Translations under genes and position numbers: made by a program
Notes under the pieces: model-generated
The model's database searches: none
Seen by the model: only the letters and a program-made list of their open reading frames with translations
Told to the model about the DNA's origin: nothing
Assembly (NCBI RefSeq): GCF_023715105.1
Contig: NZ_JAMBNO010000014.1
Location: 62,001-126,000 of the forward strand
Reading direction: 5' to 3'
DNA: 64,000 bases
Source: Hydrogenophaga intermedia
GTDB lineage: Bacteria; Pseudomonadota; Gammaproteobacteria; Burkholderiales; Burkholderiaceae_C
In this document: piece by piece, positions 35,065-42,779 of the stretch
Layout of the letters: every line of letters starts with the position of its first letter
Numbering within the stretch: position 1 is the first letter of the stretch

Positions 35065-35070
35065 CACATG

Positions 35071-35412
35071 ATGGACAGCGAACAACTTCTGGCCGAGATC
35101 CGCGAAGCCAACCTCACCTACCTGATGCTGGCGCAGAACCTGATCCGCAAGGACCGCGCCGAAGCCCTGTTCCGCCTGGGCCTGACGGAAGAAGCCGCCG
35201 ACCTGCTTGGCATGCTCTCCACCGCGCAGTTGCTCAAGATCGCTTCCAGCAACATGCTGCTGTGCCGCTTCCGTGTGGACGACGACCTGGTGTGGAACCT
35301 GCTGACCAGCCACAACGTGAAGAAGGTCGAGAACAGCACCACGACCCAGTTGCACGCCAGCATCCTGATGGCCGGCAAGTACGCCGAGTCGGTTGCCGCC
35401 ACAGCCCACTGA
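35071..35412 (+). CDS. flhD: Flagellar transcriptional regulator FlhD
   Basis: 113 residues. EIREANLTYLMLAQNLIRKDRAEALFRLGL matches betaproteobacterial FlhD, helical and able to pair with FlhC. FlhD4C2 activates class 2 flagellar operons with sigma-70. It is followed by flhC after 26 bp. An upstream in-frame GTG (35056) and ATG (35068) are less likely starts by ribosome-site spacing. Confidence 0.96.
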   Translation: MDSEQLLAEIREANLTYLMLAQNLIRKDRAEALFRLGLTEEAADLLGMLSTAQLLKIASSNMLLCRFRVDDDLVWNLLTSHNVKKVENSTTTQLHASILMAGKYAESVAATAH

Positions 35413-35438
35413 TCCCACCCCTGCACCGGAGCACGCAC

Positions 35439-35978
35439 ATGGCCGCTGGCAAAAGCATCCTCAACGAGTCGCGCGACATCGAACGCGCGGTGGCCCTGAT
35501 CCAGCTCGGCGCGCGCCTGCAGGTGCTCGAGTACGAAACCAGCCTCTCCTACGAGCGCCTGTTGCGCCTGTACAAGGAAGTCGCGGGCAAGAGCCCCTCC
35601 AAGGGCCAGCTGCCGTTCTCCACCGACTGGTTCCTGACCTGGCAGCCGAACATCCACGCCTCGCTGTTCCTCAACATCCACGAGTACCTCTCCAAGTCCA
35701 GCGCGCTGGAGGAGATCGATGCCGTCATCAAGGCCTTTCGCCTCTACAGCGAGCAGATGAGCGCCAGCGCCATCGAGCCGCTGCTGTCCGTCACCCGCGC
35801 GTGGCGGCTGGTGAAGTTCGTCGACAACGGCATGCTCACGCTGACCAAGTGCTCCTGCTGCGGTGGCCAGTTCGTCACCGAGCCTTACGAGAACGCCCGC
35901 CACTACGTCTGCGGGCTGTGCCAGCCCCCGGCGCGCGCCGGCAAGGGCGCCAGCGCCAACAGCCTGCGTCTGCACTGA
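35439..35978 (+). CDS. flhC: Flagellar transcriptional regulator FlhC
   Basis: 179 residues. It keeps the four zinc-binding cysteines: Cys138 and Cys141 in KCSCCGGQF, and Cys158 and Cys161 in YVCGLC. The N-terminal region (QLGARLQVLEYETSLSYERL) is typical. With FlhD it forms the DNA-binding master regulator. It is followed by an intrinsic terminator, so flhDC is its own transcript. Confidence 0.97.
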   Translation: MAAGKSILNESRDIERAVALIQLGARLQVLEYETSLSYERLLRLYKEVAGKSPSKGQLPFSTDWFLTWQPNIHASLFLNIHEYLSKSSALEEIDAVIKAFRLYSEQMSASAIEPLLSVTRAWRLVKFVDNGMLTLTKCSCCGGQFVTEPYENARHYVCGLCQPPARAGKGASANSLRLH

Positions 35979-36001
35979 TCGACGCACGCCGTCAAAGCTT
36001 G

Positions 36002-36030
36002 AAAAGGGCCCGCTCAAGGGCCCTTTTTCC
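36002..36030 (+). terminator. Terminator of flhDC
   Basis: AAAAGGGCCC, loop GCTCAA, GGGCCCTTTTT. A strong stem with a five-T tail, 23 bp after flhC. Confidence 0.9.
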
Positions 36031-36044
36031 GTTTCTGGCTGCCT

Positions 36045-36071
36045 TCATCCCCCCCTAGAGTCGACCGATAA
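36045..36071 (+). promoter_or_regulatory. Sigma-28 (FliA) type promoter for motA-motB-cheY-cheZ
   Basis: TCATCCCC, 11 bp, ACCGATAA. The -10 half is near perfect; the -35 half is weaker (TCAT rather than TCAA). About 60 bp before the motA ATG. Confidence 0.55.
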
Positions 36072-36131
36072 GTTCTGCAAACCCCCGCGCGGTATGTCCC
36101 GCCCGGGCAACCCCATCCTGCGGCCCAGCAC

Positions 36132-36995
36132 ATGTTCGTCATCATCGGCTTCGTGGTCTCGATGCTCTGCATCTTCGGGGTGTTCATCCTCCACGGCGGC
36201 AACATCGGTGTGGTGCTCAAGGCACTGCCGTTCGAGATGACCACCATCCTCGGTGCGGCGCTCGGCGCCTTCCTGATCAACAACCAGATGAAGGTGGTCA
36301 AGGCCGCCTTCAAAGGCATCGCGGGCTGCTTCAAGGGCAGCCGTTTCACCAAAGAGCGCTACATGCAGCTCATGGCGCTGCTGTACGACCTGCTGCAAAA
36401 GGCCCGCAAGGAAGGCCTCATGGCCATCGAGCAGGACGTGGAGAACCCCGAGCAGTCGGCGGTGTTCAAGAAGTACCCCACGATCTCCGCCGACCACCAC
36501 GTGGTCGAGTTCATCACCGACTACCTGCGCATGATGGTCTCTGGCAACCTCAACGCGCACGAGATCGAGACGCTGATGGACAGCGAGATCGAGACCCACC
36601 ACCAGGAGGCGCATGCCCCGGTGGCCGCCATTGCGCGCCTGGCCGGCGGCCTGCCGGCCTTCGGCATCGTGGCTGCGGTGCTGGGCGTGGTGAACACCAT
36701 GGGCTCGGTGGGCCAGCCGCCTGCGGTGCTCGGCGCCATGATCGGCTCGGCCCTGGTGGGCACCTTCCTGGGCATCCTGCTGGCCTATGGCGTGTTCGAA
36801 CCGCTGGGTGGCCTCATGGACCAGAAGGTGGAAGAGAGCAGCAAGGAATTCCAGTGCATAAAGACCACGCTGCTGGCCAGCATGCAGGGCTACGCACCGG
36901 CCACCGCGGTCGAGTTCGGCCGAAAGGTGCTGTTCAGCGACGTGCGTCCGACGTTCTCCGAGCTGGAGAACCACGTCAAAGGCAAGAAGGCTTGA
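36132..36995 (+). CDS. motA: Flagellar motor stator protein MotA
   Basis: 287 residues with four membrane helices (MFVIIGFVVSMLCIFGVFIL at the start; LPAFGIVAAVLGVVNTMGSV; LVGTFLGILLAYGVFEPLGG). Cytoplasmic charged residues that contact FliG lie in the 80-120 loop. With MotB it forms the proton-driven stator. A 17-bp gap leads to motB. Confidence 0.97.
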   Translation: MFVIIGFVVSMLCIFGVFILHGGNIGVVLKALPFEMTTILGAALGAFLINNQMKVVKAAFKGIAGCFKGSRFTKERYMQLMALLYDLLQKARKEGLMAIEQDVENPEQSAVFKKYPTISADHHVVEFITDYLRMMVSGNLNAHEIETLMDSEIETHHQEAHAPVAAIARLAGGLPAFGIVAAVLGVVNTMGSVGQPPAVLGAMIGSALVGTFLGILLAYGVFEPLGGLMDQKVEESSKEFQCIKTTLLASMQGYAPATAVEFGRKVLFSDVRPTFSELENHVKGKKA

Positions 36996-37012
36996 GGGCC
37001 TGAGGTATCGCG

Positions 37013-38041
37013 ATGGCCGGCGACGGAAAAAAGCTTCAACCCATCATCGTCAAGCGGATCAAGAAGGCCGGCCACGCGGCGCATGGTGGCGCGTGGAAGA
37101 TCGCCTACGCCGATTTCGTGACGGCCATGATGGCCTTCTTCCTGCTGATGTGGTTGCTGGGTTCCACCGCCAAGGGCGAGCTCGAAGGCATTGCCAGCTA
37201 CTTCCAGAACCCGGTCAAGGTGTCGCTCCTGGGTGGGGATGGCACCGGCAACAGCAACAGCATCATCACCGGCGGCGGACGCGATCTATCTGCCGCGTTC
37301 GGCCAGCGTGACTCGGGTGATACCGAGCGCACCACCAAGGAACTCGGCGCCCAGATGGCGCGCGCCGAAGCAGCCCGCAAGGACCAGGAGCGCATCGACG
37401 CGCTGGAGCGCAAGATCACCGAGGTGATTGACACGAACCCGAAGCTGGGCGAATACCGATCGCAGATTCGCATGGTCAAGACGCCCGACGGGCTGCACAT
37501 CCTGATCGTGGACGATCAGAACCGGCCGATGTTCGACACCGGCAGCGCACTGGTGAAGCCCTACATGCAGGAGATACTGCGCACGCTGGGCCAGGCGCTG
37601 GGCGACGTGGAGAACCGCATCGCGCTGGCTGGCCACACCGACGCCACACCCTACGGCAGTGGCGAGCGTGGCTACAGCAACTGGGAACTCTCGGCCGACC
37701 GCGCCAACGCTTCGCGCCGCGAACTTGTGGCCGGTGGCCTGCCCGACGACAAGCTGCGCCGCGTGGAGGGCCTGGCCGCCAGCGTGCCGCTGTTGCCCGA
37801 GAAGCCGCAAGACCCGTCTAACCGGCGCATCAGCATCGTGATCATGACGCGCGAGTACGAGGACCGCATGTTCCCGCCCGCGCTGCCGGCCGCGCCGGTG
37901 CCCGGCCTGGCCGACACCCCCGCCGCCGCGAACCCGCCACCGGCCGAGGCAGTGCCTGCGCAAGTGCCGCCGCCTGCGCGGGTGCCCGCCCTACAGATTT
38001 CCGCCAATCTGACGAAACCTACCGAAGAGGCCTCGCGCTGA
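37013..38041 (+). CDS. motB: Flagellar motor stator protein MotB
   Basis: 342 residues. One membrane helix carries the proton-binding Asp (KIAYADFVTAMMAFFLLMWL). The OmpA-like peptidoglycan-binding domain follows (LAGHTDATPYGSGERGYSNW ... RRVEGLAASVPL). A Pro/Ala-rich tail of about 50 residues ends the protein. Anchors the stator to the cell wall. Confidence 0.97.
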   Translation: MAGDGKKLQPIIVKRIKKAGHAAHGGAWKIAYADFVTAMMAFFLLMWLLGSTAKGELEGIASYFQNPVKVSLLGGDGTGNSNSIITGGGRDLSAAFGQRDSGDTERTTKELGAQMARAEAARKDQERIDALERKITEVIDTNPKLGEYRSQIRMVKTPDGLHILIVDDQNRPMFDTGSALVKPYMQEILRTLGQALGDVENRIALAGHTDATPYGSGERGYSNWELSADRANASRRELVAGGLPDDKLRRVEGLAASVPLLPEKPQDPSNRRISIVIMTREYEDRMFPPALPAAPVPGLADTPAAANPPPAEAVPAQVPPPARVPALQISANLTKPTEEASR

Positions 38042-38083
38042 CCCGGCGCGTTGGTCCATCGCCACCCCTCCGTGGAGCCCGCC

Positions 38084-38470
38084 ATGTCCACCCCGATGAA
38101 ATTCCTGATCGTTGACGACTTCTCCACCATGCGCCGTATCGTGCGCAACCTGCTCAAGGAGATCGGTCATGCCGACGCCGATGAGGCCGAGGACGGCGCG
38201 ATCGCGTTGGGCAAGCTCAAGGCCGGCGCCTTCAACTTTGTCGTCACCGACATCAACATGCCGAACATGAACGGCTTCGAGCTGCTCTCGGCGATCAAGG
38301 CCGACGAGAAGCTCAAGCACTTGCCGGTGCTGATGGTCACGGCCGAGGCCCGCAAGGAAGACATCGTGCTGGCGGCGCAGAACGGTGCCGCAGGCTACAT
38401 CGTCAAGCCCTTCACCAAGGCCACGCTGGAAGACAAGCTCGCCAACATCTTCAAGAAGCTCGGCCTCTGA
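38084..38470 (+). CDS. cheY: Chemotaxis response regulator CheY
   Basis: 128 residues, the length of classic CheY. Asp11/Asp12, phospho-acceptor Asp56 ([16 protein letters not shown]), Thr in MVTAEA, Lys in IVKPFTK. N-terminus [22 protein letters not shown] is that of motor-binding CheY. Its phosphorylated form binds FliM. CheZ follows after 16 bp. Confidence 0.97.
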   Translation: MSTPMKFLIVDDFSTMRRIVRNLLKEIGHADADEAEDGAIALGKLKAGAFNFVVTDINMPNMNGFELLSAIKADEKLKHLPVLMVTAEARKEDIVLAAQNGAAGYIVKPFTKATLEDKLANIFKKLGL

Positions 38471-38486
38471 GCCGCAGGGGCCTGCC

Positions 38487-39101
38487 ATGACCGACAAGAA
38501 CGACACGCAGGGCGCGGGCAACCCGGACATGTTCCGCAAGCTGGGTGGCATCACGCGCCAGCTGCACGACGCGCTCAAGGAACTCGGCTACGCCGACAAG
38601 CTGCAGGGCACGGTGGAGCAGTTGCCCGATGCGCAAAGCCGACTGTCCTACATCGCGCGCCTCACCGGCGAGGCGGCCGAGAAGGTGCTGAGCCAGGTGG
38701 AAGAGGGCAAGCGCGATCAGGAGCAGATCACGCAGCGCGGCCGCGATCTGGCCGACACCATCAAGCGGGTGCCGGCACTGGCCAAGGCCATGCCGGAATT
38801 GATGGAGTGGTCGAACGACGTGGTGCGCCTGTCGGAGCAGGCCGACGCCCGCCTGACCGAAATCATGATGGCGCAGGATTTCCACGATCTCACCGGCCAG
38901 GTGATCAAGCGGGTGGTGGATCTGGCGGGCACGATAGAAGAACAATTGCTCGCGCTGCTCCTCGAATCCGCGCCCTCGGGCCAACCGGGGCAGGACAAGG
39001 CTTTCGAGCTCGCGGGTCCGGTGGTCAGTGCCGAAGGCCGTACCGACGTGGTGACGGACCAGAAGCAGGTGGACGACCTGCTGGCTTCTCTCGGGTTCTG
39101 A
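38487..39101 (+). CDS. cheZ: CheY-P phosphatase CheZ
   Basis: 204 residues. The catalytic helix IMMAQDFHDLTGQVIKR contains Asp134 and Gln138. The C-terminal CheY-binding peptide KQVDDLLASLGF is intact. Long helices form the four-helix dimer. It terminates the CheY signal. It is the last gene of the motAB-cheYZ transcript. Compare the compact CheZ-like gene next to cheA. Confidence 0.97.
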   Translation: MTDKNDTQGAGNPDMFRKLGGITRQLHDALKELGYADKLQGTVEQLPDAQSRLSYIARLTGEAAEKVLSQVEEGKRDQEQITQRGRDLADTIKRVPALAKAMPELMEWSNDVVRLSEQADARLTEIMMAQDFHDLTGQVIKRVVDLAGTIEEQLLALLLESAPSGQPGQDKAFELAGPVVSAEGRTDVVTDQKQVDDLLASLGF

Positions 39102-39124
39102 CGGCGGTTTTCTCCGGACACGCC

Positions 39125-39234
39125 GTGACTCGGCGACCGGGGTATCCGATTCCGCTCATGTCCCCCGGATCGGGCTTGCAGCCCGATCCTCCTCCTTTAC
39201 TTCGCTACATCGGACACCCCGATCACCGAGTCAC
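39125..39234 (-). repeat. Structured hairpin element, copy A (possible RNA)
   Basis: Outer arms of 26 bp (39125-39150 with 39209-39234) pair with three mismatches, and all three become G-U pairs if the minus strand is transcribed. Inside, on the minus strand, lie GTAGCGAAGTAAAGGAGGA, a 10-bp stem with a GCA loop (GGATCGGGCT/AGCCCGATCC) and GGGGGACATGAGCGGA. AAAGGAGG is a perfect Shine-Dalgarno sequence. Copy B shares this core. Confidence 0.75.
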
Positions 39235-39273
39235 TCGTGGCGTACGGTGCAGGCGCGCTCCAACGTTACTTCA

Positions 39274-39375
39274 GCTCGCGAGTGTGAGGTGCTTCCCGTA
39301 GCGGCATAAAGGAGGAGGGCCGGCGCAGCCGGCCCGGGGGACAGCCGCGGAGGGGAGTACCTCACACTCGCGAGC
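39274..39375 (+). repeat. Structured hairpin element, copy B (possible RNA)
   Basis: Outer arms of 17 bp are perfect (GCTCGCGAGTGTGAGGT and complement) and extend by about 7 more pairs with G-U pairs on the plus strand. Inside lie GTAGCGGCATAAAGGAGGA, an 8-bp stem with a GCA loop (GGGCCGGC/GCCGGCCC) and GGGGGACAGCCGCGGA. The stems differ from copy A while pairing is kept. Confidence 0.75.
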
Positions 39376-39426
39376 GTGCGAGGTCGTTGCGTGAAAAGGG
39401 ACGAAACGCACGAACCGCCCGTCCCC

Positions 39427-39465
39427 AAGGGAATAAGCGACCTTTCCCCCCGCCTTATCGCCCTT
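39427..39465. promoter_or_regulatory. Candidate FlhDC box upstream of flhB
   Basis: Half-sites AAGGGAATAAGCG and CGCCTTATCGCCCTT (reverse complement AAGGGCGATAAGGCG) are separated by 11 bp. It is the clearest of the five boxes and lies 52 bp before the flhB ATG. Confidence 0.6.
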
Positions 39466-39490
39466 TAGTTTTCCGACCCGCTTTCCACAA

Positions 39491-39514
39491 TCAGGCTCAC
39501 TCCTCAGAGCCTGA
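39491..39514 (+). promoter_or_regulatory. Hairpin in the flhB leader over the ribosome-binding region
   Basis: TCAGGCTC, 8 bp, GAGCCTGA, ending three bases before the flhB ATG. No good Shine-Dalgarno sequence is visible. The stem would cover the usual ribosome-binding position, so it may limit flhB translation. Confidence 0.5.
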
Positions 39515-39517
39515 TGC

Positions 39518-40675
39518 ATGGAATCGTCCAGCCAAGACAAGAACCTCCCAGCCACGCCACAGCGCCTCAAGAAGGCGCGTGACGATGGCCAGGTCGCGCG
39601 TTCCAAGGACCTCACCCACCTGGCGGTGCTGGGCGGTGGCCTGGCGCTGCTCGCCATGCTCGCTCCCCTGGGCTTTTCGCGTCTGCGCGATGCCATGGCT
39701 TCGCAGCTGCGTTTCGATAACGCTGGTGTGCGCACCCCAGAGTTGATGCTGCAGCGCCTCACCAACGGCGCCGGCCAGGGCCTGCTGCTGGTATTGCCGC
39801 TGGGGCTGGCCGTGCTGGTGCTCGTGGTGGTCGCCATCGTGGCGTCGGGCGGCTACGCCTTCAGCACCAAGCCCATCGAACCCAAGCTCTCCAGCCTGAG
39901 CCCGCTGGCGGGCCTCAAGCGCCTGTTCTCACGCCAGCAACTGGTCGAGACGGCCAAGCTGCTGGCCATCACTGCCGTGCTGCTGCTGGTGGCGGCGCAG
40001 TTCGTGGCCAGCCATGCCCATCCGTTTGCCACCTTGCTCATGCGCCCGCTGGAAGCCGGCATCGGCCAGCTCGGGCAGTGGCTCATGCTCGGCGTGGGCC
40101 TGTTGTTGTTGGTGGTGGCCTCGGTGGCGGCCATCGACGTGCCGGTGCAGCGCGCCTTGCACAAGCACAAGCTGCGCATGTCGCATGACGAGGTCAAGCG
40201 CGAGCACAAGGAAGCCGAGGGCGATCCGCACGTGAAGGGCAAGCGCCGCCAGCGCCAGCGTGAACTTGCGCAGAGAAACAGCATCCTGGCCGTGCCCAAG
40301 GCCGATCTGGTGGTGATGAACCCGACGCACTATGCCGTCGCACTGCGCTACGACGAAGCGACCATGGCCGCGCCGCGCGTGATCGCCAAGGGCAGCGACC
40401 TCATCGCACTGAAGATCCGAGATGTTGCGAAGGCCAATGCCGTGCCCGTGCTGCAGTCGCCCATGCTGGCACGTGCGCTCTACGCCAACGCCGAAATCGA
40501 CCAGGAGATCCCGGGCGCGCTCTACACCGCGGTGGCCCAGGTGCTGGCCTGGGTGTACCAGCTCAAGGCCGCGCTGCGCGGCGAGGGCGTGATGCCAGCC
40601 GACCCGCAGCCGCAGGTGCCGCCCGAACTCGACCCCCACTTCAAGAAGAAGACCGATCAGGAGTCTGACGAATGA
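39518..40675 (+). CDS. flhB: Flagellar export apparatus protein FlhB
   Basis: 385 residues. An N-terminal cytoplasmic segment (TPQRLKKARDDGQVARSKDL) and four membrane helices are followed by the cytoplasmic domain. That domain contains the self-cleavage motif NPTH (VVMNPTHYAVALRYD, about residue 267). It switches export from rod/hook to filament substrates with FliK. The stop overlaps the flhA start (ATGA). Confidence 0.97.
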   Translation: MESSSQDKNLPATPQRLKKARDDGQVARSKDLTHLAVLGGGLALLAMLAPLGFSRLRDAMASQLRFDNAGVRTPELMLQRLTNGAGQGLLLVLPLGLAVLVLVVVAIVASGGYAFSTKPIEPKLSSLSPLAGLKRLFSRQQLVETAKLLAITAVLLLVAAQFVASHAHPFATLLMRPLEAGIGQLGQWLMLGVGLLLLVVASVAAIDVPVQRALHKHKLRMSHDEVKREHKEAEGDPHVKGKRRQRQRELAQRNSILAVPKADLVVMNPTHYAVALRYDEATMAAPRVIAKGSDLIALKIRDVAKANAVPVLQSPMLARALYANAEIDQEIPGALYTAVAQVLAWVYQLKAALRGEGVMPADPQPQVPPELDPHFKKKTDQESDE

Positions 40676-42747
40676 ACGCCTTGCAGCAATGGTTCAAGCG
40701 CAACGGTGCCGTCGCCGGCGCCCTGGCCGCGCCCATGCTCGTGATGACGGTGCTGGCCATGATGGTGTTGCCGCTGCCGCCTTGGCTGCTGGACACCTTC
40801 TTCACGCTCAACATCGCGCTCGCCCTGGTGGTGATGATGGTGGCCGCGCACATGAAGCGCCCGCTGGACTTCTCGGTCTTTCCCACGGTGCTGCTGCTCA
40901 CCACGCTGCTGCGCCTGTCGCTCAACGTGGCTTCAACGCGTGTGGTGCTGCTCGAAGGCCACACCGGCCCGGGTGCGGCCGGCGAGGTGATCGAGGCATT
41001 CGGCCACTTCCTCATCGGCGGCAACTTCGCGGTCGGCCTGATCGTGTTCGTGATCCTGGTGGTGATCAACTTCGTCGTGATCACCAAGGGCGCCGAGCGC
41101 ATTGCCGAGGTGTCGGCGCGCTTCACGCTGGACGCCATGCCCGGCAAGCAGATGGCGATCGACGCCGACCTGGGTGCTGGCCTGATCGATGAGAAGGAGG
41201 CCAAGCGCCGCCGCGCCGAGGTGGGCGAGGAGGCCGAGTTCTTCGGCTCCATGGACGGCGCCTCCAAGTTCGTGCGCGGCGACGCGGTGGCTGGCATCCT
41301 GATCCTGATCATCAACATCATCGGCGGCTTTGCCATCGGCATGCTGCAGCACGGCTTGTCGGCTGGCGCCGCGGCGGACAACTACATCCTGCTCGCGGTG
41401 GGCGACGCGCTGGTGGCGCAGATCCCCGGCCTGCTGATCTCGGTGGCCGCGGCCATGGTGGTCTCGCGCGTGGGCAAGGACGAAGAGGTTGGCACTCTGG
41501 TGGCGCGCCAGATGTTCGTTTCCTGGCGCGTGCTGGGCGTGGCGGCCTCGGTGCTGTTCCTGCTGGGTGTGATCCCCGGCATGCCGCACCTGTTCTTCCT
41601 GGCGTTCGCCGCCATGCTGGGTGGCCTCGCCTGGTGGCGCCGCCAGCAGGAGCTCGCCCCCAAGGCTATCGCCAGCGATGCGCCCGCCGGGCCCGCCAAC
41701 GACGGCGAAGCCACCTGGGACGACCTGCAGCCGGTGGATCTGCTGGGTCTGGAGCTGGGCTACCGCCTGATCGCGCTGGTGGACAAGAACCGCCAGGGCG
41801 ATCTGCTCACGCGCATCAAGGGCGTGCGCAAGAAGTTCGCGCAGGACGTGGGCTTCCTGCCGCCGCCGGTGCACGTGCGCGACAACCTGGAGCTGCGCCC
41901 CAGCGCCTACCGCATCACGCTGCGCGGCGTGGTGGTGGGCGAGGGCGAGGTGTTCCCCGGCATGTGGCTGGCGATCGACCCCGGCGGCACCGGCGTTCCC
42001 CTCATCGGCACGCCCACCACCGACCCCGCTTTCGGCCTGCCCGCGCACTGGATCGACGAGCGCCAGAAAGAAACGGCGCAAATGGGCGGTTTCACCGTGG
42101 TTGATTCCGAGACTGTGCTCGCGACCCATCTTTCACACTTGATGCAAGTCCAGGCGGCCAAGTTGCTGAGCCGGACGGAGACCCAGGAACTGGTCGAACA
42201 CGTGACCCGCCTGGCCCCCAAGTTGATCGAGGAAGTCGTGCCCAAGATGGTTTCTGTCGCCACCTTCCAGAAGGTGCTCCAGTTGCTGCTCGAAGAGGGC
42301 GTGCACGTGCGCGACATCCGCACCATCATCGAATCGATCGCCGAACACGCCACGCAGGTCACCGAGCCCCACGAGCTGGCGCGCCGCGTGCGCACCGCGC
42401 TGGCGCCGGCCATCGTGCAGCAGATCTACGGCCCGGTGAAGGAACTCGAAGTCATCGCCATCGAGCCCGGCCTGGAGCGTCTGCTGATGCAGGCACTGAC
42501 CGGCCAGAACGCCGGCGCGCTGGACCCCGGTGTGGCGGAGATGCTGAGCAAATCGGCCACCGACATTGCCAACCAGCAGGAAGAGAAGGGCGTGCCCGCC
42601 TGCCTGCTGGTGCCCGACGCCATCCGCAGCGCCATGGCGCGCCTGCTGCGCCGCACCGCGCCGCGCCTGCAGGTGCTCGCGCACAGCGAGATCCCCGAGA
42701 CCCACCTCATCCGCATCGGCCCGATCCTTGGGCAACTTGCGGCCTGA
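40672..42747 (+). CDS. flhA: Flagellar export apparatus protein FlhA
   Basis: 691 residues, full length. Several N-terminal membrane helices, the conserved FHIPEP-region cytoplasmic loop (AERIAEVSARFTLDAMPGKQ) and a C-terminal domain that docks export chaperones (HVRDIRTIIESIAEHATQVT; EIPETHLIRIGPILGQLA). It forms the nonameric export ring. Coupled to flhB by ATGA. Confidence 0.98.
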   Translation: MNALQQWFKRNGAVAGALAAPMLVMTVLAMMVLPLPPWLLDTFFTLNIALALVVMMVAAHMKRPLDFSVFPTVLLLTTLLRLSLNVASTRVVLLEGHTGPGAAGEVIEAFGHFLIGGNFAVGLIVFVILVVINFVVITKGAERIAEVSARFTLDAMPGKQMAIDADLGAGLIDEKEAKRRRAEVGEEAEFFGSMDGASKFVRGDAVAGILILIINIIGGFAIGMLQHGLSAGAAADNYILLAVGDALVAQIPGLLISVAAAMVVSRVGKDEEVGTLVARQMFVSWRVLGVAASVLFLLGVIPGMPHLFFLAFAAMLGGLAWWRRQQELAPKAIASDAPAGPANDGEATWDDLQPVDLLGLELGYRLIALVDKNRQGDLLTRIKGVRKKFAQDVGFLPPPVHVRDNLELRPSAYRITLRGVVVGEGEVFPGMWLAIDPGGTGVPLIGTPTTDPAFGLPAHWIDERQKETAQMGGFTVVDSETVLATHLSHLMQVQAAKLLSRTETQELVEHVTRLAPKLIEEVVPKMVSVATFQKVLQLLLEEGVHVRDIRTIIESIAEHATQVTEPHELARRVRTALAPAIVQQIYGPVKELEVIAIEPGLERLLMQALTGQNAGALDPGVAEMLSKSATDIANQQEEKGVPACLLVPDAIRSAMARLLRRTAPRLQVLAHSEIPETHLIRIGPILGQLAA

Positions 42748-42779
42748 CCTTTTGAATGCTTTCACCTGGGACTGAGCAC

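Larger units (their letters stand above)
34617..35070. other. Divergent regulatory region between flagellin 3 and flhDC
   Basis: A 454-bp stretch without a gene. It holds the sigma-28-type promoter of flagellin 3 (34731-34757), a candidate FlhDC box (34774-34816), two direct repeats TTTACCGAT and TTCACCGAT 18 bp apart (34963 and 34981), and the flhD ribosome site. I could not assign the flhDC promoter itself with confidence. Confidence 0.7.
39102..39517. other. Structured non-coding region between cheZ and flhB
   Basis: A 416-bp stretch without a credible gene. From left to right it holds two inverted copies of a structured hairpin element (39125-39234 and 39274-39375), a candidate FlhDC box (39427-39465) and a hairpin just before the flhB ATG (39491-39514). 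Confidence 0.8.

Noticed and set aside
39102..39517. Insertion sequence or miniature transposon in the cheZ-flhB gap
   Set aside because: No transposase remnant or target-site duplication is visible. The inverted copies have unlike arms, unlike the matching ends of one transposon. A REP-like repeat is still possible and is kept as an alternative.
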